Assembly: GCF_014651015.1 (NCBI RefSeq)
Contig: NZ_BMWB01000006.1
Coordinates: forward strand, 186,001 to 250,000
Reading direction: 5' to 3'
Source of the DNA: Streptomyces xantholiticus
GTDB lineage: Bacteria; Actinomycetota; Actinomycetes; Streptomycetales; Streptomycetaceae
DNA length: 64,000 nt
Positions within the stretch are counted from its first letter, which is position 1. Every line of letters begins with the position of its first letter. The translations under genes were made by a program, and so were the position numbers. Below are positions 35,144 through 43,810 of the stretch, piece by piece. The notes beneath the pieces are model-generated. The model saw nothing but the letters and a program-made list of their open reading frames with translations, was not told the DNA's origin and ran no database searches.

Positions 35144-36409
35144 ATGCCGCTCCGTCACCGTCGTGAACGCCCGTCCGAGCCCGTCGGCGCACGGCCGGTA
35201 GTGCGCCGACTGCGCCGTACGGCCGGCCGGTTGTGTGCCGCACTCGCCGTGGCGGCAGGCGGTCTGCTGTTCTCCCCCGCTCCCGCCGCGCACGCCGCCG
35301 TGCCCCTCGAGCGTGTCGGCGACTTCGGCTCCGATCCGGGCAACCTCGACATGTACGTGTACCGGCCGGCGTCCCTCGCACCGGACCCGGCCGTCGTGGT
35401 GGCCCTGCACGGCTGCACCCAGAGCGCCCAGGTGTACGCCGACAACTCGGGACTGACGGCCTTCGCCGACCGGCACGGCTTCCTGCTGGTACTCGCCGGC
35501 ACCACGTCGGCGAACAACGTCAACAGTTGCTTCAACTGGTTCCAGGCGACGGACAACCGGCGCGGGCAGGGCGAGGCCGCGTCGATCCGGCAGATGGTCG
35601 CGCACGCCGAGTCCGCCTACGGCGCCGATCCCGCGCGCACGTACGTGACCGGTCTCTCCGCAGGCGGTGCGATGACCTCGGTCATGCTCGCCGCCTACCC
35701 GGACGTCTTCGAAGCGGGCGCGGTGATCGCCGGGATCCCGTACGACTGCACCAAGGACACCGGTCCGTTCCTCTGCATGAGCCCGGGCACGGACCGTACG
35801 CCGGCGGAGTGGGCGCGGCGGGTGCGGGACGCGTATCCGTCGTACACGGGTCCCTGGCCGCGGGTGGCCGTCTGGCACGGCGACGACGACACCACGGTCG
35901 CTCCGGTGAACGCCCGGGAGCTGAGGGACCAGTGGACCGCTGTCCACGGGATCGACCAGACTCCGGACAGGACGTCGGTGATCGGCCCGAACAGCACCCG
36001 CAGGGAGCAGTATTCGAAGGGGACGGGTCAGGTCGCCGTCGAGGTGGACCGGGTGCCGTCGATCGGGCACGGAACGCCGGTGGACCCGGGCAGCGGCCCG
36101 CAGCAGTGCGGGCGCACGGGCACCGCGCACTTCATCGACTCGATCTGCTCCAGCCTCTGGGTGAGCGAGTTCTTCGGGCTGACCGGCGCCACCGGCCCGG
36201 ACCCTGACCCGGACGACCCTGACGCCCCGGTGTGCTGGAGCGACAGCAACCACACGCACGTCCAGGCCGGCCGGGCGACGACCACCGGCGGCTACACGTA
36301 CGCCAAGGGGTCCGGTCAGAACATGGGCCTCTACAACACCTTCGTCACGCACACCCTCAAGGAGTCACCGGCAGGGCACTACGTCGTCGCCGACGACAAC
36401 TGCCCCTGA
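35144..36409 (+). CDS. secreted PHA/PHB depolymerase-type esterase
   Basis: 421 aa. Signal peptide with an Arg-rich start, hydrophobic core and APAAHA cleavage near residue 51. Alpha/beta-hydrolase domain of the extracellular polyhydroxyalkanoate depolymerase type 1 family: oxyanion region ALHGCTQSAQVYADNSG, lipase box GLSAGGAM (Ser172), Asp in WHGDDDTTV and His in SIGHGTPVD. An Asp/Pro-rich linker (GPDPDPDDPDAP) joins an about 60-residue C-terminal domain (CWSDSNHTHVQAGRA) that may bind substrate. GGGAGG precedes ATG 35144. Followed 45 bp later by a second secreted esterase. Confidence 0.92.
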   Translation: MPLRHRRERPSEPVGARPVVRRLRRTAGRLCAALAVAAGGLLFSPAPAAHAAVPLERVGDFGSDPGNLDMYVYRPASLAPDPAVVVALHGCTQSAQVYADNSGLTAFADRHGFLLVLAGTTSANNVNSCFNWFQATDNRRGQGEAASIRQMVAHAESAYGADPARTYVTGLSAGGAMTSVMLAAYPDVFEAGAVIAGIPYDCTKDTGPFLCMSPGTDRTPAEWARRVRDAYPSYTGPWPRVAVWHGDDDTTVAPVNARELRDQWTAVHGIDQTPDRTSVIGPNSTRREQYSKGTGQVAVEVDRVPSIGHGTPVDPGSGPQQCGRTGTAHFIDSICSSLWVSEFFGLTGATGPDPDPDDPDAPVCWSDSNHTHVQAGRATTTGGYTYAKGSGQNMGLYNTFVTHTLKESPAGHYVVADDNCP

Positions 36410-36454
36410 ACCGCACATCTCCCCTTCAACCACTTCTCACCAGGAGGCCTTTCC

Positions 36455-37882
36455 GTGCCGCTCGCCCTTCCCCCAGGCATCTCGCCCACGCGCCGCAGAC
36501 GCTCCGGCCGGAGCGGACGTGCCGTACGGGCGGTCGCCGGGGCCGCGCTGCTGATCGGACTGGCCGTCGTCCCCGCCGCAGAGGCCCGGGAACCCGGCCA
36601 CTGCGCCCGGCAGCACACCGTGCGGGTGCCCGGCGCCGAGCACCAGAAGCTGTCCTGCCTCGGCGAGTTGACGACCGCGGGGACGATCGCGTCCGGGCAC
36701 ACGGACCAGGCCGACTGGGCGGGCCTGACCCCGGCGGGGCTCGAGACGCCCAGCGGCGTCCCGGGCATCCAGATCGACGGCTACTTCCCCGACCACTCGG
36801 CCACGAACAACAACCACGGCTGGATGCACGACTCCCAGTTCGTCATCCGGCTCCCCGACCGCTGGAACGGCGGCCTGGTCGTCGCCGGATCTCCGGGTGT
36901 GCGCGAGCAGTACGCCAACGACCGGGCGATCTCGGACTGGGTGCTTTCCCGGGGCTACGCCTTCGCCGCGACCGACAAGGGCAACACCGGTGCCGCCTTC
37001 CACCAGGACGGGCGGCGTCCCGGCGAGGCGATCGCCGAGTGGAACGACCGGGTCACCCAGCTGACCAGGGCCGCCCGCGCGGTCGTCGCCCAGCACTACC
37101 ACCGCCCGCCGCGGCGCACCCTCGCCACCGGCATGTCGAACGGCGGCTACCTGGTGCGCTGGCAGCTGGAGAACCGTCCGGAGCTGTACGACGGCGGGGT
37201 GGACTGGGAGGGCGCGCTGTGGCGCACCGAAGGTCCCAACCTGCTGACGTTCCTGCCGCCCGCGCTGCGCAGCCACCCCGTGTACGCGGCCGGTGGCGCC
37301 GGGGCCGAGCAGGCGCACCGGGAGATGGTCGCGGCCGGGTATCCGGCGGGCTCGGAGTTCCTGTGGCCCTACCACCACCGGTACTACTGGGACCTGACGC
37401 AGCGGATCTACCGTGAGGAGCTGGACCCCGGCTTCGACGGTTCCACGGAGGCCGGGACACCGTTCTGCGCTCCGGGGACGCCCTCCTGCGACGCGGACTA
37501 CGACTACGCCTCGCGGCCCGGTGAGGTGCACCGGGCCGTGGACCGGATCGCGCTGACGGGCCGGATCGGGAAGCCGCTGATCACGCTGCACGGCACGCTG
37601 GACGTGCTGCTGCCGATCGGTGAGGGGTCCGACGTGTACGCGCGGATGGTGCGCGACGCCGGGCGGGACGGGCTGTTCCGCTACTACCGGATCGAGGGCG
37701 GGACACACGTCGACTCGCTGTACGACGCCTTCCCCGACCGGCTACGGCCTCTGACGCCGTGTCACCGCTCGGCGTTCACGGCGATGGAGGACTGGCTCGG
37801 GCATCGCGGCAGGCCGGCGGCGAGCCACACGGTGGTCATGCCCGGCGACGGGCGGGATCTGCTCACGGACTGCCGGCTCTGA
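36455..37882 (+). CDS. secreted tannase/feruloyl-esterase-fold hydrolase, possible 3HB-oligomer hydrolase
   Basis: 475 aa with a signal peptide ending near VVPAAEA. Alpha/beta hydrolase of the tannase/feruloyl esterase/3-hydroxybutyrate-oligomer hydrolase group: LATGMSNGGYLVRWQLE holds the nucleophilic Ser, HGTLDVLLPIGEGSDVY the Asp, and RIEGGTHVDSLYDAF the His. It lies 45 bp downstream of a PHA depolymerase gene with a GGAGG site before GTG 36455, so both are probably one secreted degradation unit: the first enzyme cuts polymer, this one could cut released oligomers (inference). Confidence 0.87.
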   Translation: MPLALPPGISPTRRRRSGRSGRAVRAVAGAALLIGLAVVPAAEAREPGHCARQHTVRVPGAEHQKLSCLGELTTAGTIASGHTDQADWAGLTPAGLETPSGVPGIQIDGYFPDHSATNNNHGWMHDSQFVIRLPDRWNGGLVVAGSPGVREQYANDRAISDWVLSRGYAFAATDKGNTGAAFHQDGRRPGEAIAEWNDRVTQLTRAARAVVAQHYHRPPRRTLATGMSNGGYLVRWQLENRPELYDGGVDWEGALWRTEGPNLLTFLPPALRSHPVYAAGGAGAEQAHREMVAAGYPAGSEFLWPYHHRYYWDLTQRIYREELDPGFDGSTEAGTPFCAPGTPSCDADYDYASRPGEVHRAVDRIALTGRIGKPLITLHGTLDVLLPIGEGSDVYARMVRDAGRDGLFRYYRIEGGTHVDSLYDAFPDRLRPLTPCHRSAFTAMEDWLGHRGRPAASHTVVMPGDGRDLLTDCRL

Positions 37883-37903
37883 CACCGGTAGCGGCGACGG
37901 CCC

Positions 37904-37935
37904 GCCGGTCCGCCTCGAGGAGGGGGCGGACCGGC
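37904..37935. terminator. bidirectional hairpin terminator
   Basis: GCCGGTCCGCC (37904-37914) pairs perfectly with GGCGGACCGGC (37925-37935), 11-bp stem and 10-base loop, between the convergent esterase and alpha-mannosidase genes. Confidence 0.8.
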
Positions 37936-37951
37936 AGTCCGTCGCCTGCGG

Positions 37952-40900
37952 TCAGGCCTCGCGGACCAGGCGCAGCGTGACCAGCTCGAACGGGCGCAGC
38001 GCCAACTGCACGCACCCTGCCTGAAGTTCGGTCCGGCGGGCGTCCGTGAGCGGACGCTCCAGCAGGTCCGTGGCCGCCACCGAGGCAGCCGTGAAACCGG
38101 GTGTCAGCCGGGCGCGTGCGCGGCCGCCCGTCGACTCGTAGAGGCGCACCACGACGTCGCCACTGCCGTCGTCGGCCAGTTTCACCGCGCTGACGACCAC
38201 GGCGTCGTTGTCGACGGTCACCAGCGGCGTGACCTCCGCATCACCGGGGACGCGGCGCTCCGGCAGGTTGACGCGGTAGCCCTCCCGTACGGCGTCGCCG
38301 ATCGAGGCGCCCGGTACGAGGGCGTGGCGGAAGCGGTGGACGCCCTGGTCGGTCTCGGGGTCGGGGAAGCGCGGGGCCCGCAACAGGGACACGCGCAGCG
38401 TGGTCGTGGTACCCGAGTCGGTCGGACGGACGGTGCGCGTGACGTCGTGTCCGTACGTCGAGTCGTTGACCAGGGCGACGCCCCAGCCGGGCTCCTCCAT
38501 GTGGACGAATCGGTGGTTGCACGCCTCGAACTTGGCCGCCTCCCAGCTGGTGTTGGTGTGGGTGGCCCGGTGGAAGTGGCCGAATTGGGTCTCGGAGGCG
38601 TACCGCTCCGCGTGGACGTCCAGCGGGAAGGACGCCTTGAGGAACTTCTCCGTCTCGTGCCAGTCGACCTCGGTGTCGATGTCGAGGCGCTTGGCGCCGG
38701 CGGACAGGGTGAGCAGTTGGGTGACCCTGGAGTCGCCGAAGGTGCGCGTCACGCGAACCGCCGCGCCGGAGGAGTCGGCGGTGGTGACCTCGTCGGCGTC
38801 GGTGAGGTCGATGACGGTGTTGCGGTAGAACTCGTCGACGTCCCAGGCGTCCCACATGTTGGGGAAGTCGGGATGGACCTGGAGGAGGTTGGCGGCCTGC
38901 CCCGGCGCGACGGTCTCGCGTTCGGCGCCGATGTCGTACGCGGAGACCACCAGCCCGCGGGCGTCGATCTCGACCCGGAGGAGTCCGTTGTCGAGGACGA
39001 AGCCGCCGCCGTCGCGTTCGGTCAGCTGGGCGCTGCCGCCGTCGGTGGGGGCGGCAGCGGCGCCGGCCGCGACGCCGTGCCGCTCGTGCGGGGCGGCGTT
39101 GAACACCAGCTCGCGTCCGGCGGCCGGGTCACCGGCGAGGGCGCGCTGCGCGGAGCCGATGATCCCGTTCAGCTCCTCGGCCACCGTGGCGTATGTCGTC
39201 TGCGCCTCGCGGTGCACCCAGGCGATGGAGGAGCCGGGCAGGATGTCGTGGAACTGGTGCAGCAGCACCGTCTTCCAGATCCGGTCCAAAGGCTCGTAGG
39301 GGTAGGGGTGTCCGGTGCGCACGGCGGCGGTGGCGGCCCACAGTTCGGCCTCGCGCAGCAGGTGTTCGCTGCGCCGGTTGCCCTGCTTGGTCTTCGCCTG
39401 GCTGGTGAGGGTGGCGCGGTGCAGCTCCAGATAGAGCTCGCCGACCCATACGGGCGGACCGGGGTACTCGGCCTCCGCCTTGGTGAAGAACTCCCCGGGG
39501 GTCTCCCACGTCACGGTGGCGGAGCCTTCGAGGTCGCGCAGCCGGGCGGCCTTGGCGACCATTTCGCGGGTGGTGCCGCCACCGCCGTCGCCCCAGCCGG
39601 TGGGTGCGAGCGAGTGCCTGGCGACCCCCTTGTCCTTGAAGTTCTTCGCCGCGTGGGCGATCTCGCTGCCCTTCATGGAGCAGTTGTAGGTGTCGACGGG
39701 CGGGAAGTGGGTGAAGATACGGGTGCCGTCGATGCCCTCCCACTGGAAGGTGTGATGGGGGAACCTGTTCGTCTGCGACCAGGAGATCTTCTGGGTGAGC
39801 AGCCACTTGGAGCCGGCGGCCTTGATGATCTGCGGCAGCCCGGCGGCGAATCCGAAGGTGTCGGGGAGCCATGCCTCCTCGTTCTCGATGCCGAACTCGT
39901 CGAGGAAGAACCGCTTGCCGTGGACGAATTGACGCGCCATCGCCTCCGAACCCGGCATGTTGGTGTCCGATTCGACCCACATTCCACCGGCCGGCAGGAA
40001 TCTGCCGTCGGTGACCGCCTTCTTCACCTTCGCGTACACCTCGGGGCGGTGTTCCTTGATCCAGGCGAACTGCTGGGCCTGTGACATGGCGAAGACGAAG
40101 TCCGGCTCGTCCTCCAGGAGGGCCGTCATGTTGGCGGTCGTACGGGCGACCTTGCGCACCGTCTCTCGCAGCGGCCACAGCCACGCCGAGTCGATGTGGG
40201 CGTGCCCGACCGCGCTGATGCGGTGGGCGGACGGCTCGGCCGGCGTTGTCAGGACGCCGGAGAGCTCGGCGCGGGCGGCGGCCGCCGTGCCGTTCACGTC
40301 CTGCAGGTCGACCCGGTCGAGGGCGCGGCCGACGGCACGCAGGATGTGGTGCCGTCGGGCGCCGTCGGTGGGCAGCTCGTGCATCAGCTCGCCCAGCACC
40401 TCCAGGTCGAGGACGAGCTGCCACACGCTCTCGTCGAGAACGGCGAGGTCCATGCGGGCGATCCGGTACTGCGGGTCGCTGCCCGCCGTCTCCTTGTCGC
40501 CGAGCCGCGTCGGCAGGAAGGGGTGGTAGTCGAGGATCACCGGGTTGGACGCGGCCTCGATGTGCAGACGCACCTCCTCGCCGCCTTCGACGGGCGCGCC
40601 GATGCGGACCCACTGGTTGCGCGGGTTGAGGCCCTTCACCGGGGTGCCGTCGGGGCGGTAGACGAGGCCCTCGCACTGGAAGCCGGGCATGTTCTCGTCG
40701 AATCCGAGGTCGAGGATCGCCTCGACCGTGCGGCCGGCCCACTCCTCTGGCACCGTCCCGGTGACGGTGAACCAGCTGGTGCCCCACGGAGCACCCCACA
40801 TGTCGCCCACCGCGACCGGCTCCGGCGCGGCGCCGATGCCCTCTTCGACCGGGACGGGCTCGCCCGGCGCGTTCCACAGGGCGACGTCGAGCGGCACGGA

Positions 40901-40981
40901 CTCGGGATACACGGCGGGGCGGATGCGTTCGTCGAGGACACGCTTGAGTCGTCCTTCGACGAGCGTGCGGTCGTCATGCAT
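37952..40981 (-). CDS. alpha-mannosidase, glycoside hydrolase family 38
   Basis: 1009 aa cytoplasmic-type GH38 enzyme. The zinc site GHAHIDSAWLWPLRETV, the nucleophile Asp in EAWLPDTFGFAAGLPQI, GWGDGGGGTTREM and the helix WKTVLLHQFHDILPGSSI are all present, with the beta-rich C-terminal half of the family. No signal peptide. It should trim alpha-mannosides released from high-mannose glycans. ATG 40981; only 30 bp separate it from the decayed glycosidase upstream, its former operon partner. Confidence 0.94.
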   Translation of the reverse strand: MHDDRTLVEGRLKRVLDERIRPAVYPESVPLDVALWNAPGEPVPVEEGIGAAPEPVAVGDMWGAPWGTSWFTVTGTVPEEWAGRTVEAILDLGFDENMPGFQCEGLVYRPDGTPVKGLNPRNQWVRIGAPVEGGEEVRLHIEAASNPVILDYHPFLPTRLGDKETAGSDPQYRIARMDLAVLDESVWQLVLDLEVLGELMHELPTDGARRHHILRAVGRALDRVDLQDVNGTAAAARAELSGVLTTPAEPSAHRISAVGHAHIDSAWLWPLRETVRKVARTTANMTALLEDEPDFVFAMSQAQQFAWIKEHRPEVYAKVKKAVTDGRFLPAGGMWVESDTNMPGSEAMARQFVHGKRFFLDEFGIENEEAWLPDTFGFAAGLPQIIKAAGSKWLLTQKISWSQTNRFPHHTFQWEGIDGTRIFTHFPPVDTYNCSMKGSEIAHAAKNFKDKGVARHSLAPTGWGDGGGGTTREMVAKAARLRDLEGSATVTWETPGEFFTKAEAEYPGPPVWVGELYLELHRATLTSQAKTKQGNRRSEHLLREAELWAATAAVRTGHPYPYEPLDRIWKTVLLHQFHDILPGSSIAWVHREAQTTYATVAEELNGIIGSAQRALAGDPAAGRELVFNAAPHERHGVAAGAAAAPTDGGSAQLTERDGGGFVLDNGLLRVEIDARGLVVSAYDIGAERETVAPGQAANLLQVHPDFPNMWDAWDVDEFYRNTVIDLTDADEVTTADSSGAAVRVTRTFGDSRVTQLLTLSAGAKRLDIDTEVDWHETEKFLKASFPLDVHAERYASETQFGHFHRATHTNTSWEAAKFEACNHRFVHMEEPGWGVALVNDSTYGHDVTRTVRPTDSGTTTTLRVSLLRAPRFPDPETDQGVHRFRHALVPGASIGDAVREGYRVNLPERRVPGDAEVTPLVTVDNDAVVVSAVKLADDGSGDVVVRLYESTGGRARARLTPGFTAASVAATDLLERPLTDARRTELQAGCVQLALRPFELVTLRLVREA

Positions 40982-41011
40982 GAGGGGTGCTCCGGGTTCT
41001 CGGGGGCGTTG

Positions 41012-41561
41012 TCACCAGCGGTGGACGGCGGTCGCGGGGGTGGACGCGGTGTAGAGCTCCCCCACCACGCGCACTTCGAACCGTGCGGCGCGCTCGCCCT
41101 GTTCGGCGCCAGGTCCGGTATGGAGAAGGCGCGCTGACAGGTCGCGGCGAGGAAGCGCCGGCTGCCTTCGGGCAGGAGCCCGGTGCAGCGTGCAGTGGCG
41201 GACGGCTCCGGCCGGACCCTGCCAGGCGAAGCGCAGCCCTGCCCGGTCACGTCGGTGACCCGCAGCGCGGCCGGGGCGGCGGGAGCGGAGGCGGCGCCGC
41301 GCCGTACGGCCGGCGCGCCGAGGCGCCACCGAATCGGGCCGCCGTCGCCGGTGATCCGTACGCCGAGCGCGTGCGCCGTCCAGGTGAGGCCGGTCAGCCG
41401 CACGGTCCGGGTGGCCCGGCCGGGGCCGGCGGTGCCCACCGGCACATACGTGTACGGATGGGCCTCGCCCGGCGCGGCGGTTTCGGCCGTGGCGACGACG
41501 AGTTCGACGGTGACGTGGCCGGCCTCGGCCCGGTGGGTGAGCTCGACGACCGTGTCGGGCG
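41012..41561 (-). pseudogene. C-terminal remnant of a glycoside hydrolase, probably GH85 endo-beta-N-acetylglucosaminidase
   Basis: Coding similarity jumps between frames: RLTGLTWTAHALGVRI and ALRVTDVTGQG in one frame, GLRFAWQGPAGAVRH in a second, LLPEGSRRFLAATCQRAF back in the first, then GERAARFEVRVVGELYTA and a stop (41014-41012) in the second. At least three indels plus loss of everything upstream of about 41561 make it a decayed gene. The pattern resembles the C-terminal beta domains of actinobacterial GH85 endoglycosidases, which fits pairing with the GH38 mannosidase; the family call is from memory of such proteins and only moderately certain. Confidence 0.6.
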
Positions 41562-41711
41562 TTCCTCACCGCGCTCTCCCGTGACCCGGTGGTCTTCGGG
41601 CGGATCTCGGCCCGGGAGCCGACCGCCCTGCTGGACGGCGGCGTGGCCCGCTCCGTCCAGGTGCCGCTGCCGGAGCTGATCGAGCGCGAGAGCACCGCGC
41701 CCGCGAGCTGA
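41562..41711 (+). pseudogene. 3' remnant of an unidentified plus-strand gene
   Basis: From 41562 the plus strand reads FLTALSRDPVVFGRISARE, then PTALLDGGVARSVQVPLPEL and a stop at 41709-41711, with clean codon bias but no start. It abuts the minus-strand glycosidase remnant exactly, so a deletion probably joined two gene interiors here. Family not recognised. Confidence 0.5.
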
Positions 41712-42075
41712 CGGCGCGGTTCGCCCCACAGGATGGGCCGCATGCGCACGGGCGCCGCTCACGTCCGGGCTGGTAGGGACCCGTCCGGCGTAGCGCCATG
41801 CGCGGCGCGAGGCGCGGGCGGCATGCCCGGCGGCCGCCGCTGCCGGCGCGCGGATGATCGGTGGGCCCGCGAGCCGTCTCCGCACGCGTCGAGGCCCTGC
41901 ACAGCATCGGGACCAACGGCCCCGCCGCCCGCCCGGCATCGGCCCTGGCAGCCGCCATGGAGTGACCCGCCGTCCGCAGGTCCGGGCGGGCCGCCCGAGG
42001 CGGACCCACTCCATGCGGCGTGGCGCCCGGGGATCCACCGGCGGATATACCGGTGAGATTGGGTACCCGGTATGC
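41712..42075. other. non-coding interval with possible stress promoter
   Basis: 364 bp with no supported gene. GGGTAC at 42061-42066, just before the DUF6479 start, resembles the -10 element of Streptomyces SigB-type promoters (GGGTAC/T), but I could not see a matching GTTT -35 element at the right spacing. Confidence 0.35.
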
Positions 42076-42468
42076 ATGGTCACTTTCAACCAGCCGGCCG
42101 GGGACGTCGAGACCCTCCTCGCGGCCGGTGAGGGAGCACCCGCGGTCATTGTCTTCGGCCTGATCGTGATCGGTCTTTTGGTGCTGCTCGTATGGATCGT
42201 CTGGCAGGTGGGCGCGCGCCGACGGCGTGACGCGCCGCCGCAGGCGGACGAGCAGCCGAGGCGCCCCGATCACCAGACCCACTACGAGAGCCGTCTGGAA
42301 CCCGACGACTTCGACATCAGCGAAGGTCATGAGGTCCCGGGCCGGCTGACGCCTCACGAACTCCACGGTTACGGAAACATGGGGTCGCGCCCGGTGCCCG
42401 AGAAGAAGCCGCCGCGTGACTCCGACGAGAGCGGTGGCGCCTTCGGCAGTGGCGGCCACGGAGGCTGA
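42076..42468 (+). CDS. DUF6479 single-pass membrane protein
   Basis: 130 aa. One membrane segment (about residues 22-44, APAVIVFGLIVIGLLVLLVW), then a basic stop and a long charged, Pro/His-rich cytoplasmic tail (GHEVPGRLTPHELHGYG, ending GSGGHGG). Matches the actinobacterial DUF6479 family; function unknown. ATG 42076 has no good ribosome site, so it may be leaderless from the GGGTAC-containing promoter region immediately upstream. Confidence 0.78.
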   Translation: MVTFNQPAGDVETLLAAGEGAPAVIVFGLIVIGLLVLLVWIVWQVGARRRRDAPPQADEQPRRPDHQTHYESRLEPDDFDISEGHEVPGRLTPHELHGYGNMGSRPVPEKKPPRDSDESGGAFGSGGHGG

Positions 42469-42548
42469 GGCCCCCCGGGATCCGCAGCGCCGCCGGCACT
42501 GGGGCCGGCGGCGTTCAGCCCTGCCCGGCCCGCTGGGGCCGGGCACAC

Positions 42549-43106
42549 TCAGCCCTCGGCAGGGCTCTTCCTCGGATCCCGCCCGCTCTCGTTCGGATCC
42601 CGCCCGCTCTCGGGTGCGGGACCGTTGCCGTGGCGTATCACGGCCGCCGGCACCAGCCAGCAGAGCGCGAGGCCGACGACGACGGCAGCGGCCATGACCA
42701 GCGCGGTCGTGTCGCCGAGCGCCGCGACACTGCGCAGCACGAGGAGCAGGGCGAGCGCCACCATGCACAGAAGCAGCGCCAGCCCCACCAGGGTGAGCCG
42801 TGAGGCCCACCTGGCCGCCTCGTACTTCAGTCCACGGCCGGTGACCATACGGTGAATGCCGACGGGTGCGATCAGCACGCCGGTCGCGGCCGCTCCCAGC
42901 ATCAAGGAGGCCACGTACATGGCGCGGTCGCCATCGCCGAGGGCGGAGAAGAGCGGGGTGAACGCGACGGCCAGCAAAAAGGCGAAGAGCAGCTGCACGG
43001 CGGCGAGGGCGACCCTCACCTCGCGCAACAGCTCTCCCCACAGTCGGTTCAAGCGTTCTTGATCGCTCTCGCGGCGCCCTCCCGGGCCGGTGCGCGCTAT
43101 CCCCAT
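42549..43106 (-). CDS. DUF6328 integral membrane protein
   Basis: 185 aa with four membrane segments. The N-terminal RESDQERLNRLWGELLREVRVAL and the LLFAFLLAVAFTPLF segment are typical of DUF6328 proteins, unknown function, frequent in stress-associated actinobacterial loci. The C-terminus carries a short duplicated peptide (ESGRDPNESGRDP) produced by a 21-bp tandem repeat. It lies 13 bp downstream of the DUF3040 gene and is probably co-transcribed with it. Confidence 0.83.
   Translation of the reverse strand: MGIARTGPGGRRESDQERLNRLWGELLREVRVALAAVQLLFAFLLAVAFTPLFSALGDGDRAMYVASLMLGAAATGVLIAPVGIHRMVTGRGLKYEAARWASRLTLVGLALLLCMVALALLLVLRSVAALGDTTALVMAAAVVVGLALCWLVPAAVIRHGNGPAPESGRDPNESGRDPRKSPAEG
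42573..42612. repeat. tandem repeat at the 3' end of the DUF6328 gene
   Basis: CGGATCCCGCCCGCTCTCG occurs at 42573-42591 and 42594-42612 (21-bp period), duplicating a peptide in the C-terminal tail of the DUF6328 protein. Confidence 0.85.
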
Positions 43107-43119
43107 CGACCGCCGCCGT

Positions 43120-43470
43120 TCAGGCCCGGCCCGGCCCGCGCTCGCGGCGGCGGCCTGCCAGCCGTTTGGACCAGCGGCAGACGAGCAGCAGCAGACCGAC
43201 CAGGGTCAGTGCCCAGGTGGTGGCGAACGCCCAGATGAGGCCGGGTGCCGAGGTGGACGCCGCCATCACCAGCAGGACGCATGTCAGTGCCGCCAGCACG
43301 CAGACGCCGACGGCGAGCAGATGCGACCGGAACCGGTGGGTGACCCGCACCAGCGGCGGCCCCGGACTCATCGTCCGCAGACGACGGTCCAGGAACTCGT
43401 CGGTGCGCAGATCCCGTTCGATCTCGGCGAGGATCAGCCGTTCCGGCTCGGAGAGTCCGGGTCCGTCCAT
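43120..43470 (-). CDS. DUF3040 membrane protein
   Basis: 116 aa. MDGPGLSEPERLILAEIERDL is the diagnostic DUF3040 N-terminus, followed by two membrane segments (about 50-70 and 75-97) and a basic tail. Function unknown. ATG 43470 was chosen because GGAGG lies about 8 bases upstream; a GTG three codons earlier sits too close to that site. Lies between a 50-codon gene (34-bp gap) and DUF6328, all on the minus strand. Confidence 0.85.
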   Translation of the reverse strand: MDGPGLSEPERLILAEIERDLRTDEFLDRRLRTMSPGPPLVRVTHRFRSHLLAVGVCVLAALTCVLLVMAASTSAPGLIWAFATTWALTLVGLLLLVCRWSKRLAGRRRERGPGRA

Positions 43471-43504
43471 GGCTGGCACCTCCGTACGCTGTCGGGCCTT
43501 CGGT

Positions 43505-43657
43505 TCAGTCCTCGCCCCGGACGATGTTGGCCTCCGGGTTGTTCTCCCCCTGGCGGTCGGACTCTCCCCGCGTCACGACGGCGGGTCTGCAGGTGCGTAC
43601 CCGTTCCTGCTCGGAGATGCGACTGGTGATCCTTTCGGTGTCGGACCGGGTCTCCAC
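43505..43657 (-). CDS. 50-residue hypothetical protein
   Basis: GTG 43657 begins a 50-aa hydrophilic protein (ETRSDTERITSRISEQERV, ending NPEANIVRGED) with AGGAGG 8 bases upstream; GTG 43666 is too close to that site. Codon bias is consistent with coding. It is the first gene of the DUF3040-DUF6328 group, 34 bp from DUF3040, and divergent from the FAD-Rieske gene. No motif recognised. Confidence 0.5.
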   Translation of the reverse strand: METRSDTERITSRISEQERVRTCRPAVVTRGESDRQGENNPEANIVRGED

Positions 43658-43810
43658 GGCTGACACCTCCTCTTGGTTCTCGGTGCCGGCGAAGTGCCTG
43701 GCCTGCCGGATATGTGTTCTTCCGAGTACCCCGTCCGCCTCACGTCAGTCACTCGGCGAGCCGCTTGGCCGCGAACGCTTCGGCGGCCGGTTGCGGGGCA
43801 CTCGGACGGC

